Below are positions 9,676-16,881 of a stretch of DNA of 64,000 bases, piece after piece. A model generated the notes under the pieces. The model searched no databases. It was not told where the DNA came from and worked only from the letters and a program-made list of their open reading frames with translations. How positions within the stretch are numbered: position 1 is the stretch's first letter; every line of letters starts with the position of its first letter. The stretch is from [Clostridium] symbiosum (GTDB lineage: Bacteria > Bacillota > Clostridia > Lachnospirales > Lachnospiraceae). The DNA is taken from positions 4,582,001 to 4,646,000 of the forward strand of contig CP143946.1 of NCBI GenBank assembly GCA_036419695.1, read 5' to 3'. Made by a program: the position numbers and the translations under genes.

Positions 9676-10854
9676 TTAAACCTCACCATATAAACTACTG
9701 CCTGCCAAATAATCATCCTCTGTCCATTTACGCCGGACACAATAATATTTTTCGTTTTCCTCTACATACACGGTTGGAAAAAATTGTATAAATAAGGGTG
9801 TCAGACATAACGTGTACGCCCCTACTTTGTGATATATAATTTGATCCTCTCTTTGAATATCTTTTTCATTTTTCAGCTGAAAAAGACGGTCATGTTCCAT
9901 ACAGGTAAATCCGGATATTGTTTGCTTCTTGATAATCTTTCGCTCTTCATTCTTTCGCAAAACTTCATAGAAATATGAACTTTTATTCATGAGCGGGTCT
10001 ATATTCGTCCTACTTCCATCCGTTACAATAAAACGATTATGTAAAGTCTCTTTGACATCCATTACAGAGGTGACATAATCAATATATGCTCCTACAACTG
10101 ACATGCCCGGTTCTATAATTAAAAGCGTTTCTTCTATATCCACAAATGGCGAAAAGCCTTCCGATATTACTTTTAAGTAGTCATCAAATGACGGCTTTCC
10201 TGGAAGACCACCAAAAAATCCACCTCCTACATCTATAAAATTCAATTTTAAGTTATACTTTTTAATTACATCGACTGTTTTTTTGACAATAGCTGCATAA
10301 ATATTAAGACTTCTCGTCTTGGAACTACAATGCAAGTGGAGTCCCGAAACAGAAATTTTTCTATCATTCATGTATATGAGTGCCTGTTCTAATTCTCCAT
10401 TTTCATAGCAAAAGCCAAATCTTCCGTCTTCACTACCGCACTGTGTTTCTCCAATACATTCACTTTCTATATTAAAATTAACCCTCAATCCAATATTATA
10501 ATTGGGAGAAGATCCGGCCTCGACTAACCATTCAAGTTCTCTCTTTGAATCAATATTTACTATTGCCCCTCCTTTCACAGCCTCAATAAATGTTTTTTTG
10601 CTCTTAGCCAGTCCATTATATATAATCTCATCGACCCGATACCCAAGTTTTTTTGCAAGTGCATATTCATCCTCTGATACCACTTCGGCTAAAGAACCAT
10701 GGTATTTCATGAAAGTAATTATCCACGGAAGTGAATTTGTTTTAAACGAGTAACCAATCATAGACTTCATCCAATATTTGTCTAAAGCTTTTTTCAAACT
10801 TCCCAAATTCTGTTCCATTTCCTTTTTATGTATTACATAGTATGGTGTTTTCAC
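9676..10854 (-). CDS. PLP-dependent decarboxylase-like protein (DAPDC/ODC fold)
   Basis: This 392-residue fold-III PLP enzyme is related to diaminopimelate and ornithine decarboxylases. The PLP lysine is K38 (YSFKTN). HLHCSS (173-178), VGGGFFGG (209-216), the acidic EPG loop (248-250) and the catalytic cysteine C318 (FTCMEHD) are all present. Family members usually read EPGR; here the Arg is Met251, so phosphate or substrate contacts should differ. The start is GTG at 10854, with GGAGA 7 bases upstream, and overlaps the sugar transferase stop. It is not expected to be housekeeping LysA. A role in making a decarboxylated amino acid for glycan decoration is inference. Confidence 0.78.
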   Translation of the reverse strand: MKTPYYVIHKKEMEQNLGSLKKALDKYWMKSMIGYSFKTNSLPWIITFMKYHGSLAEVVSEDEYALAKKLGYRVDEIIYNGLAKSKKTFIEAVKGGAIVNIDSKRELEWLVEAGSSPNYNIGLRVNFNIESECIGETQCGSEDGRFGFCYENGELEQALIYMNDRKISVSGLHLHCSSKTRSLNIYAAIVKKTVDVIKKYNLKLNFIDVGGGFFGGLPGKPSFDDYLKVISEGFSPFVDIEETLLIIEPGMSVVGAYIDYVTSVMDVKETLHNRFIVTDGSRTNIDPLMNKSSYFYEVLRKNEERKIIKKQTISGFTCMEHDRLFQLKNEKDIQREDQIIYHKVGAYTLCLTPLFIQFFPTVYVEENEKYYCVRRKWTEDDYLAGSSLYGEV

Positions 10855-11516
10855 GAAAGCTTCTCCTTATATGATCCTTTAAAATCTTCCATTGTCTCAC
10901 TTGTCTCTGAATGGATCCCCTCCTGTTTTAAAACAACCCTCACTGATTCAAAAAGGATAAACAGGTCCATCCGTAATGATAGTTTGCGAACATAAGACAC
11001 GTCCCACCGAAAACGTTCTTCCCAGCTAATTGCATTCCTACCCTTAACTTGTGCCAGTCCTGTAAGCCCCGGTTTCACATCATGCCTATGCTTCTGTTCC
11101 TCATTGTATAAAGGTAAGTACTCTACCAATAACGGTCGTGGCCCCACTACACTCATATCCCCTTTCAAAATATTAAACAATTCCGGAAGCTCGTCTATAC
11201 TGGCCGATCTTAGCTTCTTTCCAAAGCTTGTCAGTCTTACATCGTCCGGCAATAGATTTCCGTCTTGATCTTTTGTATCCGTCATCGTTCTGAATTTGTA
11301 CATTTCAAAAATATTTTCATTTTTTCCTGGGCGCTTCTGGCGAAATATAACAGGACTTCCCAGCCTCATTCTGACCAAAAACGCCGTTATCAGCATAATT
11401 GGCGATAGAACAATTATTCCGAGAAACGAAAGAATGATATCCATAAGTCTTTTTCCATATTTTTTATAAAAAAAGCATGTTTTTTGTAGCTTTCTTTTGT
11501 TTCTTCTCTTTTTCAT
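10851..11516 (-). CDS. Initiating sugar-phosphate transferase (bacterial sugar transferase family)
   Basis: This is a 221-residue monotopic phosphoglycosyl transferase. An N-terminal re-entrant hydrophobic segment covers about 24-48. The catalytic core shows FEMYKFRTMTD, DELPELFNILKGDMS, VGPRP and KPGLTGLAQVKGRN. Enzymes of the PglC/EpsL type transfer a sugar-1-phosphate from UDP-sugar to undecaprenyl phosphate, the first step of repeat-unit assembly. Its short length without extra N-terminal helices fits PglC rather than WbaP. With the DegT aminotransferase upstream, an amino-dideoxy sugar such as bacillosamine-type is a reasonable first sugar, though this is inference. GGAGG lies 6 bases before ATG 11516. 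Confidence 0.88.
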   Translation of the reverse strand: MKKRRNKRKLQKTCFFYKKYGKRLMDIILSFLGIIVLSPIMLITAFLVRMRLGSPVIFRQKRPGKNENIFEMYKFRTMTDTKDQDGNLLPDDVRLTSFGKKLRSASIDELPELFNILKGDMSVVGPRPLLVEYLPLYNEEQKHRHDVKPGLTGLAQVKGRNAISWEERFRWDVSYVRKLSLRMDLFILFESVRVVLKQEGIHSETSETMEDFKGSYKEKLS

Positions 11517-11570
11517 CTATTCCTCCAGAACATCTAATTCGAAAATCACTTTTCCAAATCAAAACAATAA

Positions 11571-12713
11571 TTAAAAGCATTCTCTAACGATTCCAATAAC
11601 CCGTTCCATATCCTCATCCGTATTTTTCACATCGCTGGGCAAGCATACCCCTCTGTCAAAAATATCCTGGCCAATCGACTTACCATTGAAACTCTCCACC
11701 TGTATAAAATCATTTTCCTGATAAACCGGCTGTAAATCCATCGGTTTCCAAATCGGCCTGCTTTCAATATTTTCCTTTTCCAACGCCTCCATAATAACAA
11801 GCGGCGATATTCCCCTCTGGATACATTCCGGTTCCAGGGTAATGCATGACAGCCAGTTATTAGCCTCACCGTCGGGATTCAATGGATTCATCCGAATCTC
11901 TGGTATATCCGCAAAAGCCTCCTGATATCTTCGGTAAATATGCTGCTTCTTCTCCTTATATTTATCTAAGGTCAGCAGCTGCCCGCGGCCGATTCCGGCG
12001 ACGATATTACTCATCCGGTAATTGTATCCTATCTCTTTATGTTCATAATGCCTTGCTGCTTCTCTGGCCTGTGTTGCCCAGAATCTGGCCTTTATTATGT
12101 CCTTTTCACTATCTGACACCAGCATTCCGCCGCCGGAGGTCGTAATTATCTTATTTCCGTTAAATGAAAAAATGCCGTACTTTCCAAAAGTACCGCATCC
12201 TCTTCCTTTATATGTACTGCCGAGCGCTTCCGCCGCATCTTCAATCAACGGCACGCCATGTTTCTCACAGATACCCATAATCTCATCCATTTTAGCAGGT
12301 GTACCGTAAAGATGAGCCAGCAATACGGCTTTTGTTTCAGGATATTTCCGAAAGCCTTCTTCCAGCGCTTCGGGCGACATATTCCATGTATCCTTTTCCG
12401 CGTCGATAAAAACCAGCTTTCCTCCTTCATAGGTAACAGGATTACAGGTTGCGGCAAATGTAAGAGAAGATGAAAGTACCACATCCCCTGGCCCTATTCC
12501 TGCCAGCTTGACTGCAAGATGCAGTGCTGCCGTCCCGGCGCTTAATGCTGCTGCATGCTTTGAGGCGACATATGCCGCAAGTTCATTTTCAAATTCATCA
12601 ACATTTTTTCCAAGGGGCGCCACCCAGTTTGTATCAAAGGCCTCCTGGATATACTCCATTTCATGCCCATTCATTGTCGGACTGGATAAAAATATTCTTT
12701 TTTGCTTTCCCAT
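11571..12713 (-). CDS. DegT/DnrJ/EryC1 sugar aminotransferase (PglE/EpsN-like)
   Basis: This 380-residue PLP-dependent sugar aminotransferase has substrate and PLP motifs including SAGTAALHLA (58-67), EDAAEALGS (158-166) and the PLP lysine K188 in FSFNGNKIITTSGGG. Closest relatives by pattern are PglE/EpsN enzymes, which aminate a UDP-4-keto-6-deoxy-hexosamine. The matching 4,6-dehydratase is not seen in the window unless the SDR at 0.8-1.9 kb serves. It is the first gene after the loaP-linked terminator, so its expression should depend on read-through. Its base composition is closer to the genome average than the AT-rich genes downstream. Confidence 0.88.
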   Translation of the reverse strand: MGKQKRIFLSSPTMNGHEMEYIQEAFDTNWVAPLGKNVDEFENELAAYVASKHAAALSAGTAALHLAVKLAGIGPGDVVLSSSLTFAATCNPVTYEGGKLVFIDAEKDTWNMSPEALEEGFRKYPETKAVLLAHLYGTPAKMDEIMGICEKHGVPLIEDAAEALGSTYKGRGCGTFGKYGIFSFNGNKIITTSGGGMLVSDSEKDIIKARFWATQAREAARHYEHKEIGYNYRMSNIVAGIGRGQLLTLDKYKEKKQHIYRRYQEAFADIPEIRMNPLNPDGEANNWLSCITLEPECIQRGISPLVIMEALEKENIESRPIWKPMDLQPVYQENDFIQVESFNGKSIGQDIFDRGVCLPSDVKNTDEDMERVIGIVRECF

Positions 12714-12782
12714 CCTTCACCCTCTCTTCCTTAATACCATCACATTCGTTTTATTAATCTATTTTTATTATTTAATTCATAG

Positions 12783-12825
12783 AAAAAAGGCCTCCCCCAT
12801 GCACATTGCATGCCGGTCAGCCTTT
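12783..12825 (-). terminator. Intrinsic terminator between loaP and the polysaccharide genes
   Basis: On the minus strand an AAAGGC arm (12825-12820) pairs with GCCTTT. The inner CATGCA/TGCATG stem has a 3-base loop. A run of T corresponding to plus-strand A 12783-12788 follows. The structure lies 24 bases after the loaP stop and about 70 bases before the aminotransferase ATG. It is the expected site for processive antitermination by LoaP. Confidence 0.75.
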
Positions 12826-12848
12826 CGTATCCATTTATTTTAATATAT

Positions 12849-13430
12849 TTAATTATTTATTTCTTCTCGTGTGGGCTTCTCAATCTCCACCAGTTCAATC
12901 CCAAGCTTCACATCCATCATTCTCCCCGCAAATGGCATTTGAACCGTAACCTCACGCTTATGCAGATTCACTTTGGTCACATGCCCTTCCAGCCCCTTCA
13001 GAGGCCCATCCCGGACAACTACATTCTTTCCTCTGTCAATTCCATCAATCTTACCGCTGTACTCTCCCCCAACAACCTGGACTTTAGACACCCTGGTCAC
13101 ATGGCGGCAGTCCCCAATTGCTTTAATTCTCTGCTCTTCATCCTCTGAAAGGGACAAAAAAAGAAAGTTCCCGTCCTGCAGAACTTTCGTCAATCTGCTA
13201 ACCTGCTTCAGCCGCCTGTACAGCTCCTCCGCATTCCCTGAATCGGCAAACACATATCCTGGAAATAAAAGTTCTTCCACCTGCTGCCAGCGCCCCTTAA
13301 ATTTTTTCACCCGTTCTTTCTTCGGTATAAAGCATTCCCTCAAGCTGTCATCACAGAGCGTCAATTGCTTTTTGATCAGCTCCGCCGTCTTCTCCTCCTG
13401 TCCCCCCTGGACTTGTATTACATACCACAT
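12849..13430 (-). CDS. loaP: LoaP-type NusG paralogue, transcription antiterminator
   Basis: This 193-residue protein has the NusG architecture: an NGN domain starting MWYVIQVQGGQEEKTAELI, a linker, and a C-terminal KOW domain (VVRDGPLKGLEGHVTKVNLHKREV). LoaP proteins in Firmicutes promote read-through of terminators in long polysaccharide or natural-product operons. The frame opens at 13574, but ATG 13430 gives the canonical NusG start, with AAGGA upstream. The gene leads the polysaccharide operon and is followed directly by a terminator hairpin, which supports the antiterminator role. A general NusG is unlikely, because that gene normally sits beside secE and rplK. Confidence 0.87.
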   Translation of the reverse strand: MWYVIQVQGGQEEKTAELIKKQLTLCDDSLRECFIPKKERVKKFKGRWQQVEELLFPGYVFADSGNAEELYRRLKQVSRLTKVLQDGNFLFLSLSEDEEQRIKAIGDCRHVTRVSKVQVVGGEYSGKIDGIDRGKNVVVRDGPLKGLEGHVTKVNLHKREVTVQMPFAGRMMDVKLGIELVEIEKPTREEINN

Positions 13431-13513
13431 ATCTGTCGTTTTTCCTTCCCGCACAAGCGGAAGCGTCCAGAGCTGTTGTTTCATTTTGGGTAAAATAGGG
13501 TAAGCTTCGCCAT

Positions 13514-13548
13514 TTGCACGCAATGCAAAATACAAATTGCGCGTGCAA
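13514..13548 (-). promoter_or_regulatory. Hairpin in loaP leader
   Basis: The arms TTGCACG and CGTGCAA, extended by CAAT/ATTG with a 2-base bulge, form an 11-bp stem with an 11-base loop in the 5' leader, about 85 bases before the loaP ATG. No T-run follows, so it is not a terminator. It is a candidate RNA recognition site for LoaP itself, but this is inference. Confidence 0.5.
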
Positions 13549-13790
13549 CTGCCGTTGTTATCCCCTATTACCATATAGCCCGGAATCTGTGTGCCAATGC
13601 TTCACGTCATCTGCCTATAATCCTGTATTCTCAAAAAGATGTATCTTCATTAATCTAGCCGCATTCGTGCTGAACATCCATGCTGAAACTGCATCCTGCA
13701 TTTCAATTTCAAATGCTGTTCAAACGTATGCCGCTTAACAGATATATTAAGCGACATCTTTCGATACGATATTATAGAATCTTCTGAGTT
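13549..13790 (-). promoter_or_regulatory. Structured 5' leader of loaP operon
   Basis: This stretch of untranslated leader between the promoter and loaP contains several inverted repeats. GTCGCTTAA pairs with TTAAGCGGC (one GU pair) around 13731-13756. TGAACA and TGTTCA close a larger loop (about 13670-13722) holding a GCATTT/AAATGC stem. I see no credible ORF. It resembles a structured regulatory leader or antitermination recruitment element but matches no riboswitch class that I recognise. Confidence 0.45.
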
Positions 13791-13796
13791 TCGTAA

Positions 13797-13825
13797 ATTA
13801 TAACACCAATTTTATGGGAGGTCAA
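13797..13825 (-). promoter_or_regulatory. Sigma-A promoter of the loaP polysaccharide operon
   Basis: On the minus strand TTGACC (13825-13820), a 17-base spacer and a perfect TATAAT (13802-13797) are present. The predicted transcription start is near 13790, giving a leader of about 360 bases before loaP. Confidence 0.72.
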
Positions 13826-13919
13826 TATTCCCCCTCCCATTCTAACAGTAAGTTATTCCTAATATTTTCTTATTTTTTCTTGAATCCCAGTATTTACCGC
13901 TTCTTTCCCTACAAGACAC

Positions 13920-14366
13920 CTATTCCCCAAGCCTCAAATCCGCCTTCGCCTTCGACCGTATATCAATCACAATATGGCACTGCGAAACCGTTTCGTAATT
14001 CACTTCCAGCGAATACTCAATCTCCACCAGCAGCCGATCCGGACTTTCTTCTATTACAATATCGTCCGTATTCACTCCGACCATCATCTGTCCAAACGGC
14101 ATTGCGTAACAGCAGACATTTGTCTTTTCTTTCTCAAATACCATGTGGGAGCGGGCGCTTCCGTTTTTGATTATCTCTACCGTCCCGTCGCCAACCTTGA
14201 TCGTGTTGCGGATAGCTCCCTCTACGCCCTCGATCAGCTCGTCATAGAGAATATAGTGTTTCCCATTTTTCAGATAATAGGTGCCCGCCGTAATTACGGA
14301 TACATCGTCGCTTTCGCCGTCCACCATATGGGCTCCGCTGATGCTTACAAGTACATCCTTTGTCAT
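13920..14366 (-). CDS. DUF1934 family beta-barrel protein (YwiB-like)
   Basis: This is a 148-residue protein of the DUF1934 family, a small cytoplasmic calycin-like beta-barrel of unknown function common in Firmicutes. The start at ATG 14366 is preferred because GAGGAG lies 7 bases upstream and the longer frame would lie inside murI. Conserved-looking stretches are TYYLKNGKHYILYDE and SHMVFEKEKTN.CCYAMPFG. It follows murI with a single base between stop and start, so the two are co-translated. No catalytic residues are evident. Confidence 0.8.
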   Translation of the reverse strand: MTKDVLVSISGAHMVDGESDDVSVITAGTYYLKNGKHYILYDELIEGVEGAIRNTIKVGDGTVEIIKNGSARSHMVFEKEKTNVCCYAMPFGQMMVGVNTDDIVIEESPDRLLVEIEYSLEVNYETVSQCHIVIDIRSKAKADLRLGE

Positions 14367-14367
14367 A

Positions 14368-15369
14368 TCAGTACTCCTCAATATTGATCTTTTTTGTCTC
14401 TTTGACCTCTTTCGGAAGAATTGATGTTGCGAAATTCGTGAATTTCTCGGCCAGGTCACTTACAAAGAACTGATACTGATCTCTGTGTTTTTCCCCAGCC
14501 CCATGTGCATGACAGCCTTGTTCACTGCCCCCGTGTTCACAGTCACCGTGCCCACAACTCCCCTGCTCACTGCCGCCATGTCCACAATTCCCCTGCTTAC
14601 TTCCTCCATGTCCACAGCTTCCATGCTCAAAGCCACCATGTCCGCTACTTCCATCTTCACCATTCCCATCTCCAAAACTCTCCCCAGTACACGTCATCTC
14701 ATTCTTTTCCAAAAGTTCTCTCAACTCCACAGCCGTCTCATAGGCCGGATTGACCAGTGTAACATCGTCACCCATCAGGCGTTTGAATGTGGATCGCAGA
14801 AGCGGATAATGTGTGCAGCCCATCACCAGTGTGTCTATATACTTTCCTTTAAGACACGCCAGATAGCGGGAGGCAATCTCATCCGTTACGGAATCGTGAA
14901 GCAGTCCCTCTTCCACTAATGGCACGAAAAGAGGACAGGGTTTTCCCGTCACTTCTATATCTTCCCTCAAACGTTTCATTTCTTCGGAATATACGCCGCT
15001 GCGAATCGTGGCCTCTGTTCCGATAATGCCGATTTTCCCATTTCTGGTGGCTTCCACGGCGGCTCTGGAGCCGGCGGAAATCACTCCGATGATCGGGATG
15101 TCCAGACTCTTCTCCACGGCCTCCAGGGCACAGGCAGACGCGGTGTTGCAGGCAATAACAATCGCCTTTACATCCTTGGTCTGCAAAAAGCGGATAATCT
15201 GCTGTGAATAGCGGATCACCGTCTCTTTCGATTTATTTCCATAAGGCACCCTGGCCGTATCTCCAAAATATACAATCCTCTCATCCGGCATCTGGCGCAT
15301 AATCTCCCTCATCACAGTAAGGCCGCCCACACCGGAATCAAAGACTCCAATTGGTGCATTTCTATCCAT
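14368..15369 (-). CDS. murI: Glutamate racemase with Gly/His/Cys repeat insertion
   Basis: MurI converts L-glutamate to D-glutamate for peptidoglycan. Core motifs are present: GVFDSGVGGLTV (8-19), the catalytic pair C74 (ACNTAS) and C185 (GCTHYP), and FGDTARVPYG. The protein has 333 residues, against about 265-270 usually. The excess is a low-complexity segment at about 233-295 with a roughly 10-residue period (GSCGHGGSKQ, GNCGHGGSEQ, GSCGHGDCEH), rich in His and Cys. After it the normal end resumes (QYQFFVSDLAEKFTNFA), so the insert sits in a surface loop near the C-terminus and leaves the catalytic fold intact. The encoding DNA is a degenerate 30-bp tandem repeat. Confidence 0.93.
   Translation of the reverse strand: MDRNAPIGVFDSGVGGLTVMREIMRQMPDERIVYFGDTARVPYGNKSKETVIRYSQQIIRFLQTKDVKAIVIACNTASACALEAVEKSLDIPIIGVISAGSRAAVEATRNGKIGIIGTEATIRSGVYSEEMKRLREDIEVTGKPCPLFVPLVEEGLLHDSVTDEIASRYLACLKGKYIDTLVMGCTHYPLLRSTFKRLMGDDVTLVNPAYETAVELRELLEKNEMTCTGESFGDGNGEDGSSGHGGFEHGSCGHGGSKQGNCGHGGSEQGSCGHGDCEHGGSEQGCHAHGAGEKHRDQYQFFVSDLAEKFTNFATSILPKEVKETKKINIEEY
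14510..14670 (-). repeat. Degenerate 30-bp tandem repeat inside murI
   Basis: Repeated blocks on the plus strand (tccacaattcccctgctta, tccacagcttccatgctc and similar) encode the Gly/His/Cys segment of MurI. The copies keep the frame, so copy-number change would lengthen or shorten the insert without breaking the enzyme. Confidence 0.75.
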
Positions 15370-15401
15370 ATATATCCTCCATTTTTGTCCTGGCAGACAT
15401 C

Positions 15402-15419
15402 CCCGGGGAATGTTCCCCG
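15402..15419. other. Perfect 18-base palindrome upstream of murI
   Basis: CCGGGGAA, two bases, then TTCCCCGG. It lies between the 27-bp repeats and the murI start, in the untranslated region between ddl and murI, with no T-run. It could be an RNA hairpin or a protein-binding palindrome; function unknown. Confidence 0.4.
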
Positions 15420-15454
15420 GATGAAATTCTCAAAGCGATGCTTTCAGGATGAGA

Positions 15455-15562
15455 TTTCCAACCTAACATTCCCTAATAAGTTTTCCAACCTGTCATTCCC
15501 AGATAAGTTTTCCACCCTGACATCCCCTGAATCAACTCCCCAAACCGACATCCCCCAGAATT
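15455..15562. repeat. Four degenerate 27-bp tandem repeats between ddl and murI
   Basis: Units begin at 15455, 15482, 15509 and 15536 with the core tttccaaccygwcattccc. The first two are very similar, the third and fourth increasingly diverged. The 27-base period keeps a plus-strand frame open (15385-15621) with a 9-residue repeat, but nothing supports translation. No other gene lies in this interval. Confidence 0.65.
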
Positions 15563-15617
15563 ACCATACTGTCCGCCATCTTCCCCTTAGAGCCGAACCC
15601 AAGGCCCTATTACAAGA

Positions 15618-16682
15618 CTAAAACCGTTTAAGCCCATGCTCAATCAGCTTTCCAACCAGCTCTGTCTTGCTGATTCCCGCTGCCTCAAACAGCATTGGAT
15701 ACATGCTGATGGCCGTAAATCCCGGCATTGTGTTGATTTCATTGAATACAACATCCCCGTCGGCCGTCACGAAGAAATCCACTCTGGCCAGACCATAGCC
15801 ATCGACTGCCTTAAAAATCTCAACCGCTGCCTTTCTGACTCTCTCGGCGCTGTCACCAGGAAGCTCCGGATTTACAACGGTTCTGGACTCCGCATTAAAA
15901 TATTTGGCCTCAAAATCATAGAATTCTGCGGCAGCCAGGACTTCGCCGACACCGGATGCAATCACCGGTTCTTTGCCATTTCCAAAAACTGCACACTCTA
16001 TCTCATGGCCGACAATCGTCTCTTCCACAAGAATTTTCCTGTCATGAAGGGCTGCCTCCACAAGTCCCTTTTCAAGTTGTTCTCTGTTCTCCGCCTTGGA
16101 TACACCCCGGGAAGAACCGGCATTGGACGGTTTGATGAATACAGGATAGGAAAAACGGGTTTCCACCCTCTTGACGGCATCCTCCATTCCCTCTGCATCT
16201 GCAATCTCTTCTTTCATAACCGGCTCATATGCCGCCTGACGGACACCAACCCGGTCCGCAATGATTTTTGTAAAGAATTTATCCATCGAAACAGCGGATG
16301 CCAGCACCCCGCAGCCTACATAGGGGAGCTGTACCAGCTCAAAAAGCCCCTGGATCGTTCCGTCCTCCCCATACAGGCCGTGGAGAACCGGAAATGCTCC
16401 GTCTACCTTTATCTTCTCTATTTTGCTTCCATCCATGACAATCACGGATTTCTCCGTGGCATCCGGTGAAAGGATAGCCTGCACGGTTCCGTTTCTCCAG
16501 CTCTCATCCTTAATAGCCTCCACCGAATCTACCAGGAGCCAGCGCCCTTCTTCCGTGATTCCCACGATAAGAACCTCATATGTATCTCTGTCTATATTGT
16601 TGATTACATTTACTGCGGACATGCAGGAAACTATATGCTCCGAGGACTGTCCGCCGAAAATAACAAGAATTCTTTTTTTCAT
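15618..16682 (-). CDS. ddl: D-alanine--D-alanine ligase
   Basis: This 354-residue ATP-grasp enzyme makes the D-Ala-D-Ala dipeptide for peptidoglycan. The N-terminus ILVIFGGQSSEH, the HGLYGEDGTIQGLFEL loop, SRGVSKAE, EVNTMPGF-type C-terminal signature (NEINTMPGFTAISMYP) and the serine loop PSNAGSSRG are all present. The length is normal. It stands upstream of murI on the same strand, with a 250-base repeat-rich spacer between them. The DNA upstream separates it from the divergent spoIIR. Confidence 0.94.
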   Translation of the reverse strand: MKKRILVIFGGQSSEHIVSCMSAVNVINNIDRDTYEVLIVGITEEGRWLLVDSVEAIKDESWRNGTVQAILSPDATEKSVIVMDGSKIEKIKVDGAFPVLHGLYGEDGTIQGLFELVQLPYVGCGVLASAVSMDKFFTKIIADRVGVRQAAYEPVMKEEIADAEGMEDAVKRVETRFSYPVFIKPSNAGSSRGVSKAENREQLEKGLVEAALHDRKILVEETIVGHEIECAVFGNGKEPVIASGVGEVLAAAEFYDFEAKYFNAESRTVVNPELPGDSAERVRKAAVEIFKAVDGYGLARVDFFVTADGDVVFNEINTMPGFTAISMYPMLFEAAGISKTELVGKLIEHGLKRF

Positions 16683-16778
16683 AATTATTTGATCTGCCTT
16701 TCTGTTGAATTCTGCCGGATATCGTTGATCGCTTCACCTTATCTTCCGTTTTTCCGGATATCGTTTCAAACTGTTTAG

Positions 16779-16787
16779 ATTATATCA
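16779..16787 (-). promoter_or_regulatory. Candidate extended -10 promoter for ddl
   Basis: TGATATAAT on the minus strand (extended -10, TGnTATAAT) lies about 95 bases upstream of the ddl ATG, in the ddl/spoIIR divergent region. No good -35 is visible at 17-bp spacing, as expected for extended -10 promoters. For spoIIR I could not identify a convincing sigma-F site. Confidence 0.35.
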
Positions 16788-16881
16788 CAACTGTCAATAC
16801 TTGGGATAAGTAAGATAGAAATATGAAATAAATTGTAAGAAATAAAGCAGTAACTGAAATATCACTCAAGGAGGTAACCCA

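Noticed and set aside
14485..14919. Long plus-strand open frames opposite the murI repeat
   Set aside because: They are antisense to the Gly/His/Cys repeat of murI and stay open only because of the in-frame repeat; murI is clearly the real gene.
15385..15621. Plus-strand 78-codon frame with 9-residue repeats
   Set aside because: The frame is a by-product of the 27-bp repeat; no ribosome site, and it runs into the end of ddl. Kept as a repeat, not a CDS.
15636..16469. 277-codon plus-strand open frame opposite ddl
   Set aside because: Entirely antisense to a well-supported ddl gene; the translation has no recognisable domain.
16683..16881. Sigma-F promoter for spoIIR
   Set aside because: A GGGATAAG stretch lies in a suitable place, but the spacing and -35 do not fit the sigma-F consensus well enough to call.
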